From assembly GCF_002738225.1 (NCBI RefSeq), contig NZ_PEBQ01000178.1, forward strand, positions 1-47,577: a stretch of DNA of 47,577 bases. Reading direction: 5' to 3'. The notes below the pieces were generated by a model. That model worked only from the letters and a program-made list of their open reading frames with translations, was not told the DNA's origin and searched no databases. The position numbers and the translations under genes are program-made. Source of the stretch: Acetobacter pomorum (GTDB taxonomy: Bacteria > Pseudomonadota > Alphaproteobacteria > Acetobacterales > Acetobacteraceae). This document shows positions 34,111 through 44,156 of the stretch, in pieces. Position 1 is the stretch's first letter. The number at the start of each line of letters is the position of its first letter.

Positions 34111-34925
34111 CACCTGCACGCTTTTCCATAAGTCGCTTTATTCTATGCGGCTGCAGTTATGCTGTTGTGCTTCTTATGCTTTTGCTGCCACTTGTGCTGA
34201 TTTTTACAGAAGCGCTCCGGCAGGGACTTCACACGGCTTTCTCAACACTTTTAGAACCAGATGCCCTTGCAGCTATTCGACTGACCGCTTTTGTCACCAT
34301 TATTGTCACCGTCATAAACACTCTGGGTGGCATTGCCGCAGCCTGGTGCCTGACAAAATATTCTTTTGTCGGCAAACGTTTTCTTATCATGCTGATAGAA
34401 CTTCCCATCAGTGTCTCGCCCGTTATTGCGGGTTTGATATGGCTTCTTCTTTTCGGTCAGGAAGGTTGGTGGGGAAACTGGTTGACTGCGCATAACATGC
34501 AAATTGCTTTTGCTGTGCCGGGCATAGTACTAGCCACGCTGTTTGTAACTTTTCCTTATGTTACGCGCACCCTTATGCCTTATATGGAACAACAGGGGCG
34601 CGATGCAGAAGAAGCTGCATTTTTACTTGGTGCAAATTTTTGGCAAACACTCTGGCAGGTAACTTTGCCAGATGCACGGTGGGCACTGCTTTCTGGCATT
34701 CTCCTCACGACAGCCCGCGCTATTGGAGAGTTTGGAGCTGTCTCTGTTGTATCTGGTCACATTCCGGGTGTGACAGAAACCATGCCCCTGCATATTGAAA
34801 CACTTTACAATGGTTACCAAACAGTTGCGGCCTTTAGTATGGCCGCCCTTCTTGCCCTGTGCGCCATGAGCACTGTTGTGCTGCGTACCCTATTTGAGAA
34901 TTCCTTTAGGAAACAGCCTTCATGA
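34107..34925 (+). CDS. cysW: Sulfate/thiosulfate ABC transporter permease CysW (272 aa)
   Basis: Second permease half. ATG 34107 overlaps the cysT stop by 4 bp. About six helices; EAA loop: DAEEAAFLLGANFWQTLWQVTLPDARWALLSGI. TTARAIGEFGAVSVVSGHIPG and ETMPLHIETLYNGYQ are CysW hallmarks. A longer upstream start would lie inside cysT and is rejected. Its stop overlaps the cysA start by 4 bp. Confidence 0.94.
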   Translation: MTPARFSISRFILCGCSYAVVLLMLLLPLVLIFTEALRQGLHTAFSTLLEPDALAAIRLTAFVTIIVTVINTLGGIAAAWCLTKYSFVGKRFLIMLIELPISVSPVIAGLIWLLLFGQEGWWGNWLTAHNMQIAFAVPGIVLATLFVTFPYVTRTLMPYMEQQGRDAEEAAFLLGANFWQTLWQVTLPDARWALLSGILLTTARAIGEFGAVSVVSGHIPGVTETMPLHIETLYNGYQTVAAFSMAALLALCAMSTVVLRTLFENSFRKQPS

Positions 34926-35959
34926 GCGTTACCTTACAGTCATTTACACAATATGCGCCCGGCTCCTCCCGCAAGATTTTGGACAACATAAACCTCACTG
35001 TTGAAGATGGGGCCTTTATTGCGCTTGTTGGCCCATCTGGCGCTGGCAAAACATCTTTGCTGCGTGCAATTGGTGGCCTGTCTCCGGTTTATGAGGGGCA
35101 TTTGCTGATTGATGGCCTCCCCATTGGTCATTCTGATCTTCCAAAACGCAAAACCGGTTTTGTTTTCCAGAACTATGCTTTGTTCAGGCATATGAGTGTG
35201 GCGCGCAATATTTCCTTTGGGCTTGATGTTTTGCCTCGCAAACATCGGCCAGATCGCGCAGATATTTCTGCACGGGTGCAGGATCTTCTTGATCTCATCC
35301 AATTGCCGCATTTGGCACATGCCCGGCCAGATCAACTTTCTGGTGGCCAGCGGCAGCGTGTTGCTCTGGCACGCGCACTGGCCACAGAACCCAAGCTGCT
35401 TTTGCTGGATGAACCTTTTGGAGCATTGGACCCCATAGTGCGCCGCACCATTCGGCGTTGGCTGCGCGAACTTCACGACAAGTTGGGCCTGACCACCATT
35501 CTTGTTACGCATGATCATGAAGAAGCTCTGGATATTGCTGACAGGCTTGTTGTTATGCAGGATGGGCGTATTGTACAGGATGCAGATGCCAATACGCTTA
35601 ACGCTTACCCACAAACACCTTTTGTCATGCAGTTTCTAGGTGAAACTCTGGAGTTTGCCGGTGAGATACAGAATAAACACTTTATTCCCGAAGATACGGA
35701 TGTTCTGCCATTTCCGGTAACTGAAAATAACGGCAAAACAACTGTCTTTATTCGCCCCTCCGAGGTCCGGTTTGTCGCGCACAAGGGAGCCGCGCATATT
35801 CTTTCCCAAACCCGAAACCCAAATGGTTTGTATCATTACACTGTAAAAACCACGCAGCGGACACTTGATATTACAACACCTGTAATAACAGAGCATGCAG
35901 AAGATGAAAAATTTGGGCTCGATATTTCTCAGGGTAAAATCTTCCCGAATATTCGGTAA
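34922..35959 (+). CDS. cysA: Sulfate/thiosulfate ABC transporter ATPase CysA (345 aa)
   Basis: ATPase of the sulfate importer. Walker A GPSGAGKTS, Q-loop FQNYALFRHM, signature LSGGQRQRVALARALA, Walker B LLLLDEPFGALD and switch His in VTHDHEEAL are all present. The C-terminal regulatory part (after about 240) contains TVFIRPSEV, as in CysA/MalK-type (TOBE-like) domains. Third gene of the coupled cysTWA unit. Confidence 0.95.
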   Translation: MSVTLQSFTQYAPGSSRKILDNINLTVEDGAFIALVGPSGAGKTSLLRAIGGLSPVYEGHLLIDGLPIGHSDLPKRKTGFVFQNYALFRHMSVARNISFGLDVLPRKHRPDRADISARVQDLLDLIQLPHLAHARPDQLSGGQRQRVALARALATEPKLLLLDEPFGALDPIVRRTIRRWLRELHDKLGLTTILVTHDHEEALDIADRLVVMQDGRIVQDADANTLNAYPQTPFVMQFLGETLEFAGEIQNKHFIPEDTDVLPFPVTENNGKTTVFIRPSEVRFVAHKGAAHILSQTRNPNGLYHYTVKTTQRTLDITTPVITEHAEDEKFGLDISQGKIFPNIR

Positions 35960-36131
35960 GGCAAAGGCCCTCTTATAACACTGGATTGACACCACTCATT
36001 TTATATGTTGCGTTAGAATAACGTTTTATATGCAAGAACTTACTATAACCTTTTGCATTTGTGTATAAATCGGTTCTGTATTTTCATTTTACTGTGAAGG
36101 CACAGAACCACCATCTGCATGGAATGTCTGT

Positions 36132-37613
36132 ATGCCCAATACGCCCTCCGCCCCACACACAACGCCATCACATACATCAGAGGGTTATCATCGCGCGCTC
36201 AATAAACGGCAGATCCAGATGATCTCCATTGGAGGCGCTATTGGCACAGGGTTGTTTCTAGGGGCGGGAGGCCTCTTGCAAGCTGTTGGGCCATCGTTGG
36301 CCCTTGTTTATCTAGTATGCGGTGTTTTCTGTTTTCTTATGCTGCGCGCTTTGGGTGAGTTGGTGATGTACCGCCCCACCAGCGGCAGCTTTGTTTCCTA
36401 CACCTTGGAATTTCTGGGCCCCAAGGCATCTTACATTGCCGGGGCAATGTCTTTTTTCAATTGGGCCATGACAGGCATTGTCGATATTACGGCTGTGGCC
36501 CTTTACATGCACTTCTGGGGCACATTTGCGCATATGCCCCAATGGGTATTTGCCATGATGGCGCTTTTGCTCATAACCGGCATGAACCTGATTGGGGTTA
36601 AATGGTTTGGGGAAATGGAGTTCTGGTTTTCCCTTATCAAAATTGTAGCACTTGTTCTTTTTCTTGTTATTGGCAGCGCCATTTTGGGCCTGCGCATGCC
36701 CATAGATCACCACGAAACCGGTTTGAACCTGATTACACAGCATGGAGGCCTGTTTCCGCATGGTGTGTTACCAGCTCTGGCGCTGACACAGGGGGTTATT
36801 TTTGCCTATTCAGGCATAGAGATGATAGGCACCGCCGCTGGAGAATGTCAGGATGTGCGCTCTATTCTGCCTGCTGCCATCAATAACGTCATGTGGCGCA
36901 TTGCCATTTTTTATGTGGGCACCGTTACCTTACTGGTTCTGCTGCTGCCCTGGTCTGCCTATCAGGCTGGCACCAGTCCGTTTGTAACGTTTTTCTCCCA
37001 TCTGGGTATATCGGGCGTTGATTCCATTATGAATATCGTGGTGCTGACAGCAGCACTTTCCAGTCTCAATTCCGGCCTATATTCCACTGGTCGCGTTTTG
37101 CGCGCACTGGCCCTAAACGGTTCGGCACCACGCTATCTCACACATATGAGCAAACAATCCGTGCCTTCTGCCGCCATTCTCACAACGGTCGGCATTTACC
37201 TTATTGGCGTTTTTCTGAACTATCTGCTGCCAGCGCAAATCTTTGAAATTGTTCTTAATCTGGCCTCTTTAGGCATTATCAGCACATGGTGCTTTATTCT
37301 GCTCAGTCAGATCAAACTGCGGCAGGCTATCAAAGCTGGCCGTATCGCCCCTACCGGATTTGCCATGCCGGGTGCACCGTTTACATCTTGGGCTACTATC
37401 CTGTTTTTCTGTAGTGTCATTGTGCTGATGGCATTTGATTACCCGACAGGATCATTCTCCGTCGCCTGCATTCCCATTCTGGCTATCATTCTGTTTATTG
37501 GCTGGAAAATCTTTAGCCACAAACCTCTCCCCCTAGTTCCACCCACGCAGTTTTCCATTACGTTGACAGATGATTTGCCGGACACACCAGATTCTGTAAA
37601 CAAGCTGGACTAA
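36132..37613 (+). CDS. Amino-acid permease, APC family (493 aa)
   Basis: Inner-membrane amino-acid/proton symporter with about 12 helices. The start region shows LNKRQIQMISIGGAIGTGLFLGAGG, the conserved TM1 GxGxG helix of the AAT family. ELVMYRPTSGSFVSYT (TM3) and FAYSGIEMIGTAAGEC (TM6 with GIE) follow. It resembles the GabP/ProY/AnsP group; the substrate cannot be fixed. It stands alone downstream of cysA with a 170-bp gap. Confidence 0.92.
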   Translation: MPNTPSAPHTTPSHTSEGYHRALNKRQIQMISIGGAIGTGLFLGAGGLLQAVGPSLALVYLVCGVFCFLMLRALGELVMYRPTSGSFVSYTLEFLGPKASYIAGAMSFFNWAMTGIVDITAVALYMHFWGTFAHMPQWVFAMMALLLITGMNLIGVKWFGEMEFWFSLIKIVALVLFLVIGSAILGLRMPIDHHETGLNLITQHGGLFPHGVLPALALTQGVIFAYSGIEMIGTAAGECQDVRSILPAAINNVMWRIAIFYVGTVTLLVLLLPWSAYQAGTSPFVTFFSHLGISGVDSIMNIVVLTAALSSLNSGLYSTGRVLRALALNGSAPRYLTHMSKQSVPSAAILTTVGIYLIGVFLNYLLPAQIFEIVLNLASLGIISTWCFILLSQIKLRQAIKAGRIAPTGFAMPGAPFTSWATILFFCSVIVLMAFDYPTGSFSVACIPILAIILFIGWKIFSHKPLPLVPPTQFSITLTDDLPDTPDSVNKLD

Positions 37614-37764
37614 TCTGTGGCAACCAACTTATTCTTTGGGAGTTCCCTGTTCTGCAGGCTTTCTTCTTGAGGTGCAGCGGGCATCACCGTAATATCTCTG
37701 CGACTGAAAGCGTGGTATTTTACCCGTGAACGATGCAATATTATTTTTAGTAAGGTGGCCGTAA

Positions 37765-38358
37765 ATGGAGTGGACCGAAGAAATTATCGCCCAGCTCAAG
37801 GCATTATGGGCGGAAGGTCTTTCAACGGCAGAAATTGGCAGGCGTCTTTCCATCACCAAAAATGCAGTTGTCGGAAAGGCGCATCGTCTGGGGTTGCCAC
37901 CGCGGCCCTCTCCCATTCGGCGTAACGCCAAACCCAAAACAACAGAAAAGACAGAAGCAGCTTCTACGCCCGCAACAGCACAAACGGCCATACCTTCTCA
38001 ACCTGCAAAACAGGCTGAAGCCACACCCGCCGTAGCAGCAGAAAAACCACAGGCTCCAACTTCTGCTCGCGTTACAACACCCGTTGCGCCGGCAGCCCCT
38101 ACAGCAGAAGAAAAACCTGTTAAAAAGGAAAAGCCTGCCGCTTCCAGCAAAAGCAAGCCCAAGGCATCTTTACGCAGTATTTCTGACCCAGAACCACAAA
38201 AACGCCGCGGCCCATCCTGCTGCTGGCCTATTGGAGACCCAGGCACTCCAGGCTTTCATTTTTGTGGAGCCACGCCAATACCGGGCAAACCCTATTGCGA
38301 GGAACATGCGCAAATTGCCTATGTAAGGCTGCGCGACAGGCGTGATAACGTCGCCTAA
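37765..38358 (+). CDS. gcrA: GcrA cell-cycle regulator (197 aa)
   Basis: Alphaproteobacterial transcription factor known to act with sigma-70 at GANTC-methylated promoters. The N-terminus MEWTEEIIAQLKALWAEGLSTAEIGRRL and SITKNAVVGKAHRLGL is the diagnostic GcrA helix-turn-helix. A long Ala/Pro/Lys-rich, low-complexity linker (about 50-140) follows. The C-terminal part holds CCWPIGDPG, FHFCGATP and PYCEEHAQIAYVR, a conserved Cys/His set that may bind metal and contact RNA polymerase. RBS AAGGTGG is upstream of ATG 37765. Confidence 0.95.
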   Translation: MEWTEEIIAQLKALWAEGLSTAEIGRRLSITKNAVVGKAHRLGLPPRPSPIRRNAKPKTTEKTEAASTPATAQTAIPSQPAKQAEATPAVAAEKPQAPTSARVTTPVAPAAPTAEEKPVKKEKPAASSKSKPKASLRSISDPEPQKRRGPSCCWPIGDPGTPGFHFCGATPIPGKPYCEEHAQIAYVRLRDRRDNVA

Positions 38359-38384
38359 CTGTTCTTAAATTATCAAAACCCCAT

Positions 38385-38418
38385 CCCCTGAAGGCTTTAA
38401 AAAACAATCCTTCAGGGG
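38385..38418. terminator. Shared hairpin between gcrA and the bactofilin gene
   Basis: CCCCTGAAGG and CCTTCAGGGG (10 bp, perfect) enclose a 14-nt A/T-rich loop in the convergent gap. On the minus strand it is followed by GATGGGGTTTTG. It probably ends transcripts from both sides. Confidence 0.75.
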
Positions 38419-38437
38419 CAAGTCAGGGGCGTGCCAA

Positions 38438-39178
38438 TCAGCTTTCAGCTGCTGCGGATTTTTCCGGTTCTGGCGTTGCAGAAGCGGGTTTGGAGGCCGC
38501 ATCACCGCTCAGCATTTCAAGCTGACCGGTAATCTGGCCACCATCTTCAACTTTTAGGCGGTGGCAGGCAGCTTTGCCCAGCAGGCGGCCGCTGCCCTGC
38601 AAAGTCAGGCTTCCGCGGGCTGTCAGCGTGCCATCAACAGTGCCTGCAATTTCTGCGTTTTCCACTTCAACACCGCCGCGGAACAAGCCACCCGGCATAA
38701 CCACCAGTTCTTTGGCGGTAATCATGCTGGATTCAACCGTACCTTCAACCACAAGGCGTTCTGCATCCTGCACCGTGCCCTGCACGCTAATACCACGCCC
38801 CACAACCAGAGTGCGCTGTTCCGGCACATCCTTTTTAGGCTGCTGGGGTTGCTGCGGCATGCCGCGTGCTGCAGCAGCACCCGGAAACGGAGGCAGGCCC
38901 GCACCAGAAGGCAGGGGGGAACCGGAAGGAAGAGGCGCACGACCCATAGATGAGGTCTCCTTTACTGTATCAGGGCGGGGCGCAGGTTTTGCTGGCGTTC
39001 CCGCTGGATTAGAAGAAAAAATGGAACCAAACCCGCCAGCGGAACGCTGTGCGCCCGCCTGACTGGCGGAACCAGACTGCTCAGATGGCCGATTATCTTC
39101 GGGCTTACGTCTTTTAAACAAGAAAATCCCCCGCCTTGCTGGCTGTTCACTATTGGACGGGCCCCACCGCTCAGGCAC
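38438..39178 (-). CDS. Bactofilin (polymer-forming cytoskeletal protein)
   Basis: The central domain (about 115-225: RTLVVGRGISVQGTVQDAERLVVEGTVESS and on) has the beta-helix repeat GxVxxAExLVVEG of bactofilins, which polymerise and organise cell shape or stalk structures. Flanks are Pro/Ala/Ser-rich and disordered. The start at 39178 is a GTG with a weak RBS. A TTG at 39121, with GGGGGA just upstream, would give MFKRRKPEDN, a more typical bactofilin N-terminus. The gene is convergent with gcrA. Confidence 0.88.
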   Translation of the reverse strand: MPERWGPSNSEQPARRGIFLFKRRKPEDNRPSEQSGSASQAGAQRSAGGFGSIFSSNPAGTPAKPAPRPDTVKETSSMGRAPLPSGSPLPSGAGLPPFPGAAAARGMPQQPQQPKKDVPEQRTLVVGRGISVQGTVQDAERLVVEGTVESSMITAKELVVMPGGLFRGGVEVENAEIAGTVDGTLTARGSLTLQGSGRLLGKAACHRLKVEDGGQITGQLEMLSGDAASKPASATPEPEKSAAAES

Positions 39179-39335
39179 CCACCCGCATCAAACCGTCTCG
39201 CCATGTACTCATTTTCTTATACAGCCAGGCGGTCCTGCGGCAAGCATTCCATAAGGCCTAGTGTTGCCCTTTTTATGGCAGCACTGTAGCGAAATAGCCG
39301 GTATATGAAATTTTTCAGGAAAATCTTCCGTTATC

Positions 39336-40334
39336 ATGACTGTTTCAGATGTAAAATATGACATCCTTGGTATTGGTAATGCCATTACGGATATTCTGGC
39401 ACGTGTAGAACCTGCCTTTTTGCAAAAGCAGGGCCTCACCCCCGGCAGCATGACACTTATTGATGCTGACCGCGCAGATACATTGCAAGCCCTTCTCTCT
39501 CCCGAACAGATTATGGGCGGTGGGTCTGTGGCAAATAGCTGTGTTGTTGCTGCCCAGTTTGGTGCACGCGTGGCCTATCTGGGCAAAGTTGCACGAGATG
39601 AGGCCAGCAAACAGTTTACCGAAGATATGCGCGGCAACGGCATTACCTTTCCATCTGCGCCCTTGAACACACAGGTGTTTGATAACCTGCCCACCGCACG
39701 CTGCATTGTTATGGTCACCCCGGATGGGCAGCGCACAATGGCAACCTATTTGGGCGCATGCACCTGCTTTACACCAGAAGATGTATTGCCTGACGTTGTT
39801 GCCGATTCCAGCATTGTGTATCTGGAAGGATATCTGTTTGATCCGCCTCATGCGCAGGAAGCTTTCCGCCGCGCAGCCGCACTGGCACATGCAGCCGGGC
39901 GCAAAGTTGCTCTTTCCCTTTCAGACCCATTCTGCGTTGGGCGCCACCGTCAGGCCTTTCTTGATCTGGTTAAAGGCCATGTGGACATCCTTTTTGCAAA
40001 TGAGGATGAAATCTGCGCTTTGTACGAAACAGAAAATTTTGACGTTGCTGCACGTCATACCGCACAGGATACAACTTTTGCAGCGCTCACACGCTCTGGC
40101 TTGGGCAGCGTTGTCCTACACGATGGGCAAATGACCAAGGTTGCGCCGGTGCCCACACAGGTTGTGGATACAACAGGCGCTGGAGATGCGTATGCTGCTG
40201 GCTTTATGGCCGGGCTGACATCTGGCCGCACACTTCCGGAATGTGGGCGTCTGGCTTCAGTTGCAGCTTCTGAGATTATCTCACACTACGGCGCACGCCC
40301 ACTTTCCAACTTGTGGGAAGAAATGGGCTTCTAA
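39336..40334 (+). CDS. PfkB-family sugar kinase, adenosine-kinase-like (332 aa)
   Basis: Phosphorylates a nucleoside or sugar with ATP. Signature 2 DTTGAGDAYAAGFMAGL (Asp base) is near the C-terminus, and the N-terminal MGGGSVANSCVVAAQFGARVAYLGKV is the PfkB signature 1 region. Overall layout (DILGIGNAITDILARV at the start, GTYL/ATYLGAC lid region) resembles alphaproteobacterial adenosine kinases. Convergent with rnd. Ribokinase or another nucleoside kinase is possible. Confidence 0.88.
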   Translation: MTVSDVKYDILGIGNAITDILARVEPAFLQKQGLTPGSMTLIDADRADTLQALLSPEQIMGGGSVANSCVVAAQFGARVAYLGKVARDEASKQFTEDMRGNGITFPSAPLNTQVFDNLPTARCIVMVTPDGQRTMATYLGACTCFTPEDVLPDVVADSSIVYLEGYLFDPPHAQEAFRRAAALAHAAGRKVALSLSDPFCVGRHRQAFLDLVKGHVDILFANEDEICALYETENFDVAARHTAQDTTFAALTRSGLGSVVLHDGQMTKVAPVPTQVVDTTGAGDAYAAGFMAGLTSGRTLPECGRLASVAASEIISHYGARPLSNLWEEMGF

Positions 40335-40347
40335 GCCTTATAGATAT

Positions 40348-40376
40348 GCCTTCTGCCTTGGAATCAGGCAGAAGGC
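40348..40376. terminator. Shared hairpin between the kinase and rnd
   Basis: GCCTTCTGCC and GGCAGAAGGC (10 bp, perfect) enclose a 9-nt loop. The loop contains the rnd stop codon (40364-40366, minus strand), so the two 3' ends share one structure. T-run is short. Confidence 0.75.
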
Positions 40377-41584
40377 GCTTCCACATTTTGTGGTATGGCC
40401 ACCACACGCCCGGACTTTACGCACAAGGCTATTTTTCCCTCACACAAAGCCTGTGCTGTCTCGCCAAATACCTTCCGCCGCCATCCTGCCAGCACAGCAT
40501 GAGGCTGCGCCGGGTCCAGTGCCAAAGCATCCAGATCATCCGCAGAGGCCACCAAACGCGGGGCAACATCATGTTTCTCACAACATGATGTTAAAAGTAC
40601 TTTCAGCAATGCCACTAGGGATGCAGAAGGCCGCGGCGTATCTTTGCTTTTGCCGCGTGGAGACCGCGGAAGCTCCGAATCCGGCAATGCCTGCGCTTGC
40701 TTGATAGCTTGCAGCAGGGCTTGTCCGGTACGCCCTTCTGCCAACCCGCGTGAAACACCACGGACACGCATAAGTGCCTCTGTTGTTGCGGGGGTGGTTG
40801 CCGCAATTTCCAATAAGCTTTCATCTTTCACAAGCCGCTGACGTGGGACATTCACGCGCTGGGCTTCACGCTCACGCAAGGCTGCAACAGCACGTAAAAC
40901 AGCAAGCATGCGCCGGTTGTTGGTGCGCGCGCGCAGGCGCTCCCATTGTTTTTCCGGGTCTGGGCGGAAAGTGGCCGGATTTTCCAGCTCGGCCATTTCT
41001 GCCGCAACCCAATCCAAACGCTTTTCCTGCTCCAGCTTTTTTACAAGCCGTTCATAAACCAGCCGCAGCCACGTTACATCCCCCGCGGCATATGTCAGCT
41101 GTGCCGGAGAAAGCGGCCGTACAGACCAATCTGTAAAGCGATGGCTTTTATCAATCATATGTCCAGTTAAAGAACCAACCAGGCTGTCATACCCAACTTG
41201 GTCTCCAAAACCGGCCACCATGGCCGCAACCTGTGTATCAAAAAGAGGCGTTGGCAATGCATCAAACAAATGAAGGAAAATTTCCAAATCCTGCCGGGCC
41301 GCATGAAACACCTTTAACACCGCTGTATCTGCAAAAAGATTTTTGAGCGGTGTGAGATCTATTCCTTCAGCCAGCGCATCTATCAGCACAATGTCATCTG
41401 TAGCGCCAATCTGGACCAGACAGAGTTCCGGCCAATATGTCTGCTCACGCATAAACTCCGTATCAACAGTTACGAAGTTTTCGTTATGAAAAGGTGCAAG
41501 AGCCGCCTCTAACTCCTGAGTAGAGGAAATAAGGCGTGCGGGAGGAAATTCAGGTGTTGCTGATCTGGCCATGTTTTTCTTCAT
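40364..41584 (-). CDS. rnd: Ribonuclease D
   Basis: 3'-5' exoribonuclease involved in tRNA 3' maturation. DEDDy motifs: ExoI TVDTEFMREQTYWP, ExoII FHAARQDLEIFLHLF, ExoIII YAAGDVTWLRLVYERL with catalytic Tyr. A C-terminal HRDC domain follows (about 200-300). Starts at 41584 (MKKNMARS) and 41572 (MARSATPEF) are both reasonable; a start at 41653 is less likely because it runs over the divergent region. Divergent from queF. Confidence 0.95.
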   Translation of the reverse strand: MKKNMARSATPEFPPARLISSTQELEAALAPFHNENFVTVDTEFMREQTYWPELCLVQIGATDDIVLIDALAEGIDLTPLKNLFADTAVLKVFHAARQDLEIFLHLFDALPTPLFDTQVAAMVAGFGDQVGYDSLVGSLTGHMIDKSHRFTDWSVRPLSPAQLTYAAGDVTWLRLVYERLVKKLEQEKRLDWVAAEMAELENPATFRPDPEKQWERLRARTNNRRMLAVLRAVAALREREAQRVNVPRQRLVKDESLLEIAATTPATTEALMRVRGVSRGLAEGRTGQALLQAIKQAQALPDSELPRSPRGKSKDTPRPSASLVALLKVLLTSCCEKHDVAPRLVASADDLDALALDPAQPHAVLAGWRRKVFGETAQALCEGKIALCVKSGRVVAIPQNVEAPSA

Positions 41585-41689
41585 ACATCCAGACTGTTGG
41601 AAAAAGAAGTGACCAAACGTTACACGTGAAACTTGACGTAAAAGCCAACTCACGGAACATCTGCAAAATCAGACATGCAGGAGCAAATA

Positions 41690-42160
41690 ATGACCCCATC
41701 AGATGATGGTCGAGACCAACTGACCCAACTTGGCAAACCTGTTGCCGCCCCGCAAAGCCCGGAAGAAGCCATTCTGGAACGCGTGCCAGCCCCGTATCCA
41801 GACAAACATTACCTGATAAGGTTTACTGCGCCAGAATTTACATCACTTTGCCCCATCACCAGCCAGCCTGACTTTGCGCATATTGTGATTGATTATGTGC
41901 CGGACAAATGGATTGTAGAGAGCAAATCGCTCAAACTGTATCTCACCAGTTTTCGCAATCATGGTGCTTTCCATGAAGCCTGCTCAATTCAGATTGCGAC
42001 CACGCTTGTGGAAAGATTAGCGCCGCGGTGGCTAAGAATTGGTGCTTATTGGTACCCTCGCGGCGGTATTCCAATTGATGTTTTCTGGCAAACAGGTGAA
42101 CCCCCGGTGGGTGTTTGGGTGCCTGCACAAGATGTGCCTACCTACCGCGGACGTGGCTAA
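41690..42160 (+). CDS. queF: 7-cyano-7-deazaguanine (preQ0) reductase QueF
   Basis: NADPH-dependent nitrile reductase in queuosine synthesis. The active-site Cys is in [14 protein letters not shown], with the catalytic Asp in [24 protein letters not shown] is the conserved substrate/NADPH segment. Length matches the single-domain (short) QueF type. ATG 41690 has GCAGGAG about 8 bp upstream and is preferred over 41675. It ends at a two-way terminator shared with the ATP synthase operon. Confidence 0.95.
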   Translation: MTPSDDGRDQLTQLGKPVAAPQSPEEAILERVPAPYPDKHYLIRFTAPEFTSLCPITSQPDFAHIVIDYVPDKWIVESKSLKLYLTSFRNHGAFHEACSIQIATTLVERLAPRWLRIGAYWYPRGGIPIDVFWQTGEPPVGVWVPAQDVPTYRGRG

Positions 42161-42166
42161 AAACCA

Positions 42167-42198
42167 TAAAAAAAGCCACCATATAGGTGGCTTTTTTT
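42167..42198. terminator. Two-way terminator between queF and atpC
   Basis: AGCCACC and GGTGGCT form a stem with a 5-nt loop. It is preceded by seven A residues and followed by seven T residues, so it terminates transcription from either side. Confidence 0.9.
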
Positions 42199-42214
42199 AA
42201 TAGCCTCAACATGC

Positions 42215-42625
42215 TCAGCCAGCTGAAGAACCAGCTTCAATTTCAGCACGTACAGCCTGAATCTGATCCTGCAGAACACTCAAACGGGTTGTATCCGTCT
42301 TATCCGCCTGATCCCAAGCTTCAGACAAAGCCTCCAGCTGAGCTGTGGCGTTATCAATAGAAATTTCGCTTACCGGCACAGCCTTATCAGCCAACACTGT
42401 GCAACGTGTCGGCGTAATATCTGCAAAGCCACCGCCAACAAAGTAGCGATCCGTTACTGTTTCCCCTTCATACAGGGCCACAATACCACCACGCAGAAGA
42501 AGCATCATAGGCGCACGTTCTGGCATGGCAGCAATATCACCTTCCATACCAGGCAGAACGGCCATATCTACTTCACGCGACACCAGAACCTTTTCAGGAC
42601 TAATTATCTCAATCTGGACCGGCAT
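42215..42625 (-). CDS. atpC: F1 ATP synthase epsilon subunit
   Basis: Central-stalk subunit that couples the c-ring to gamma and can inhibit ATP hydrolysis. MPVQIEIISPEKVLVSREVDMAVLPGMEGDIAAMPERAPMMLLLRGG is the conserved beta-barrel start. The C-terminal helices are as expected for the length (136 aa). Last gene of the operon, 27 bp after atpD. Confidence 0.95.
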   Translation of the reverse strand: MPVQIEIISPEKVLVSREVDMAVLPGMEGDIAAMPERAPMMLLLRGGIVALYEGETVTDRYFVGGGFADITPTRCTVLADKAVPVSEISIDNATAQLEALSEAWDQADKTDTTRLSVLQDQIQAVRAEIEAGSSAG

Positions 42626-42652
42626 GAATGCGCTCCTTCCCGAAACCGGCTG

Positions 42653-44128
<1,476 letters not shown>

Positions 44129-44156
44129 TCAGCTCCTGCGGGGCAAATGAGCGGGC

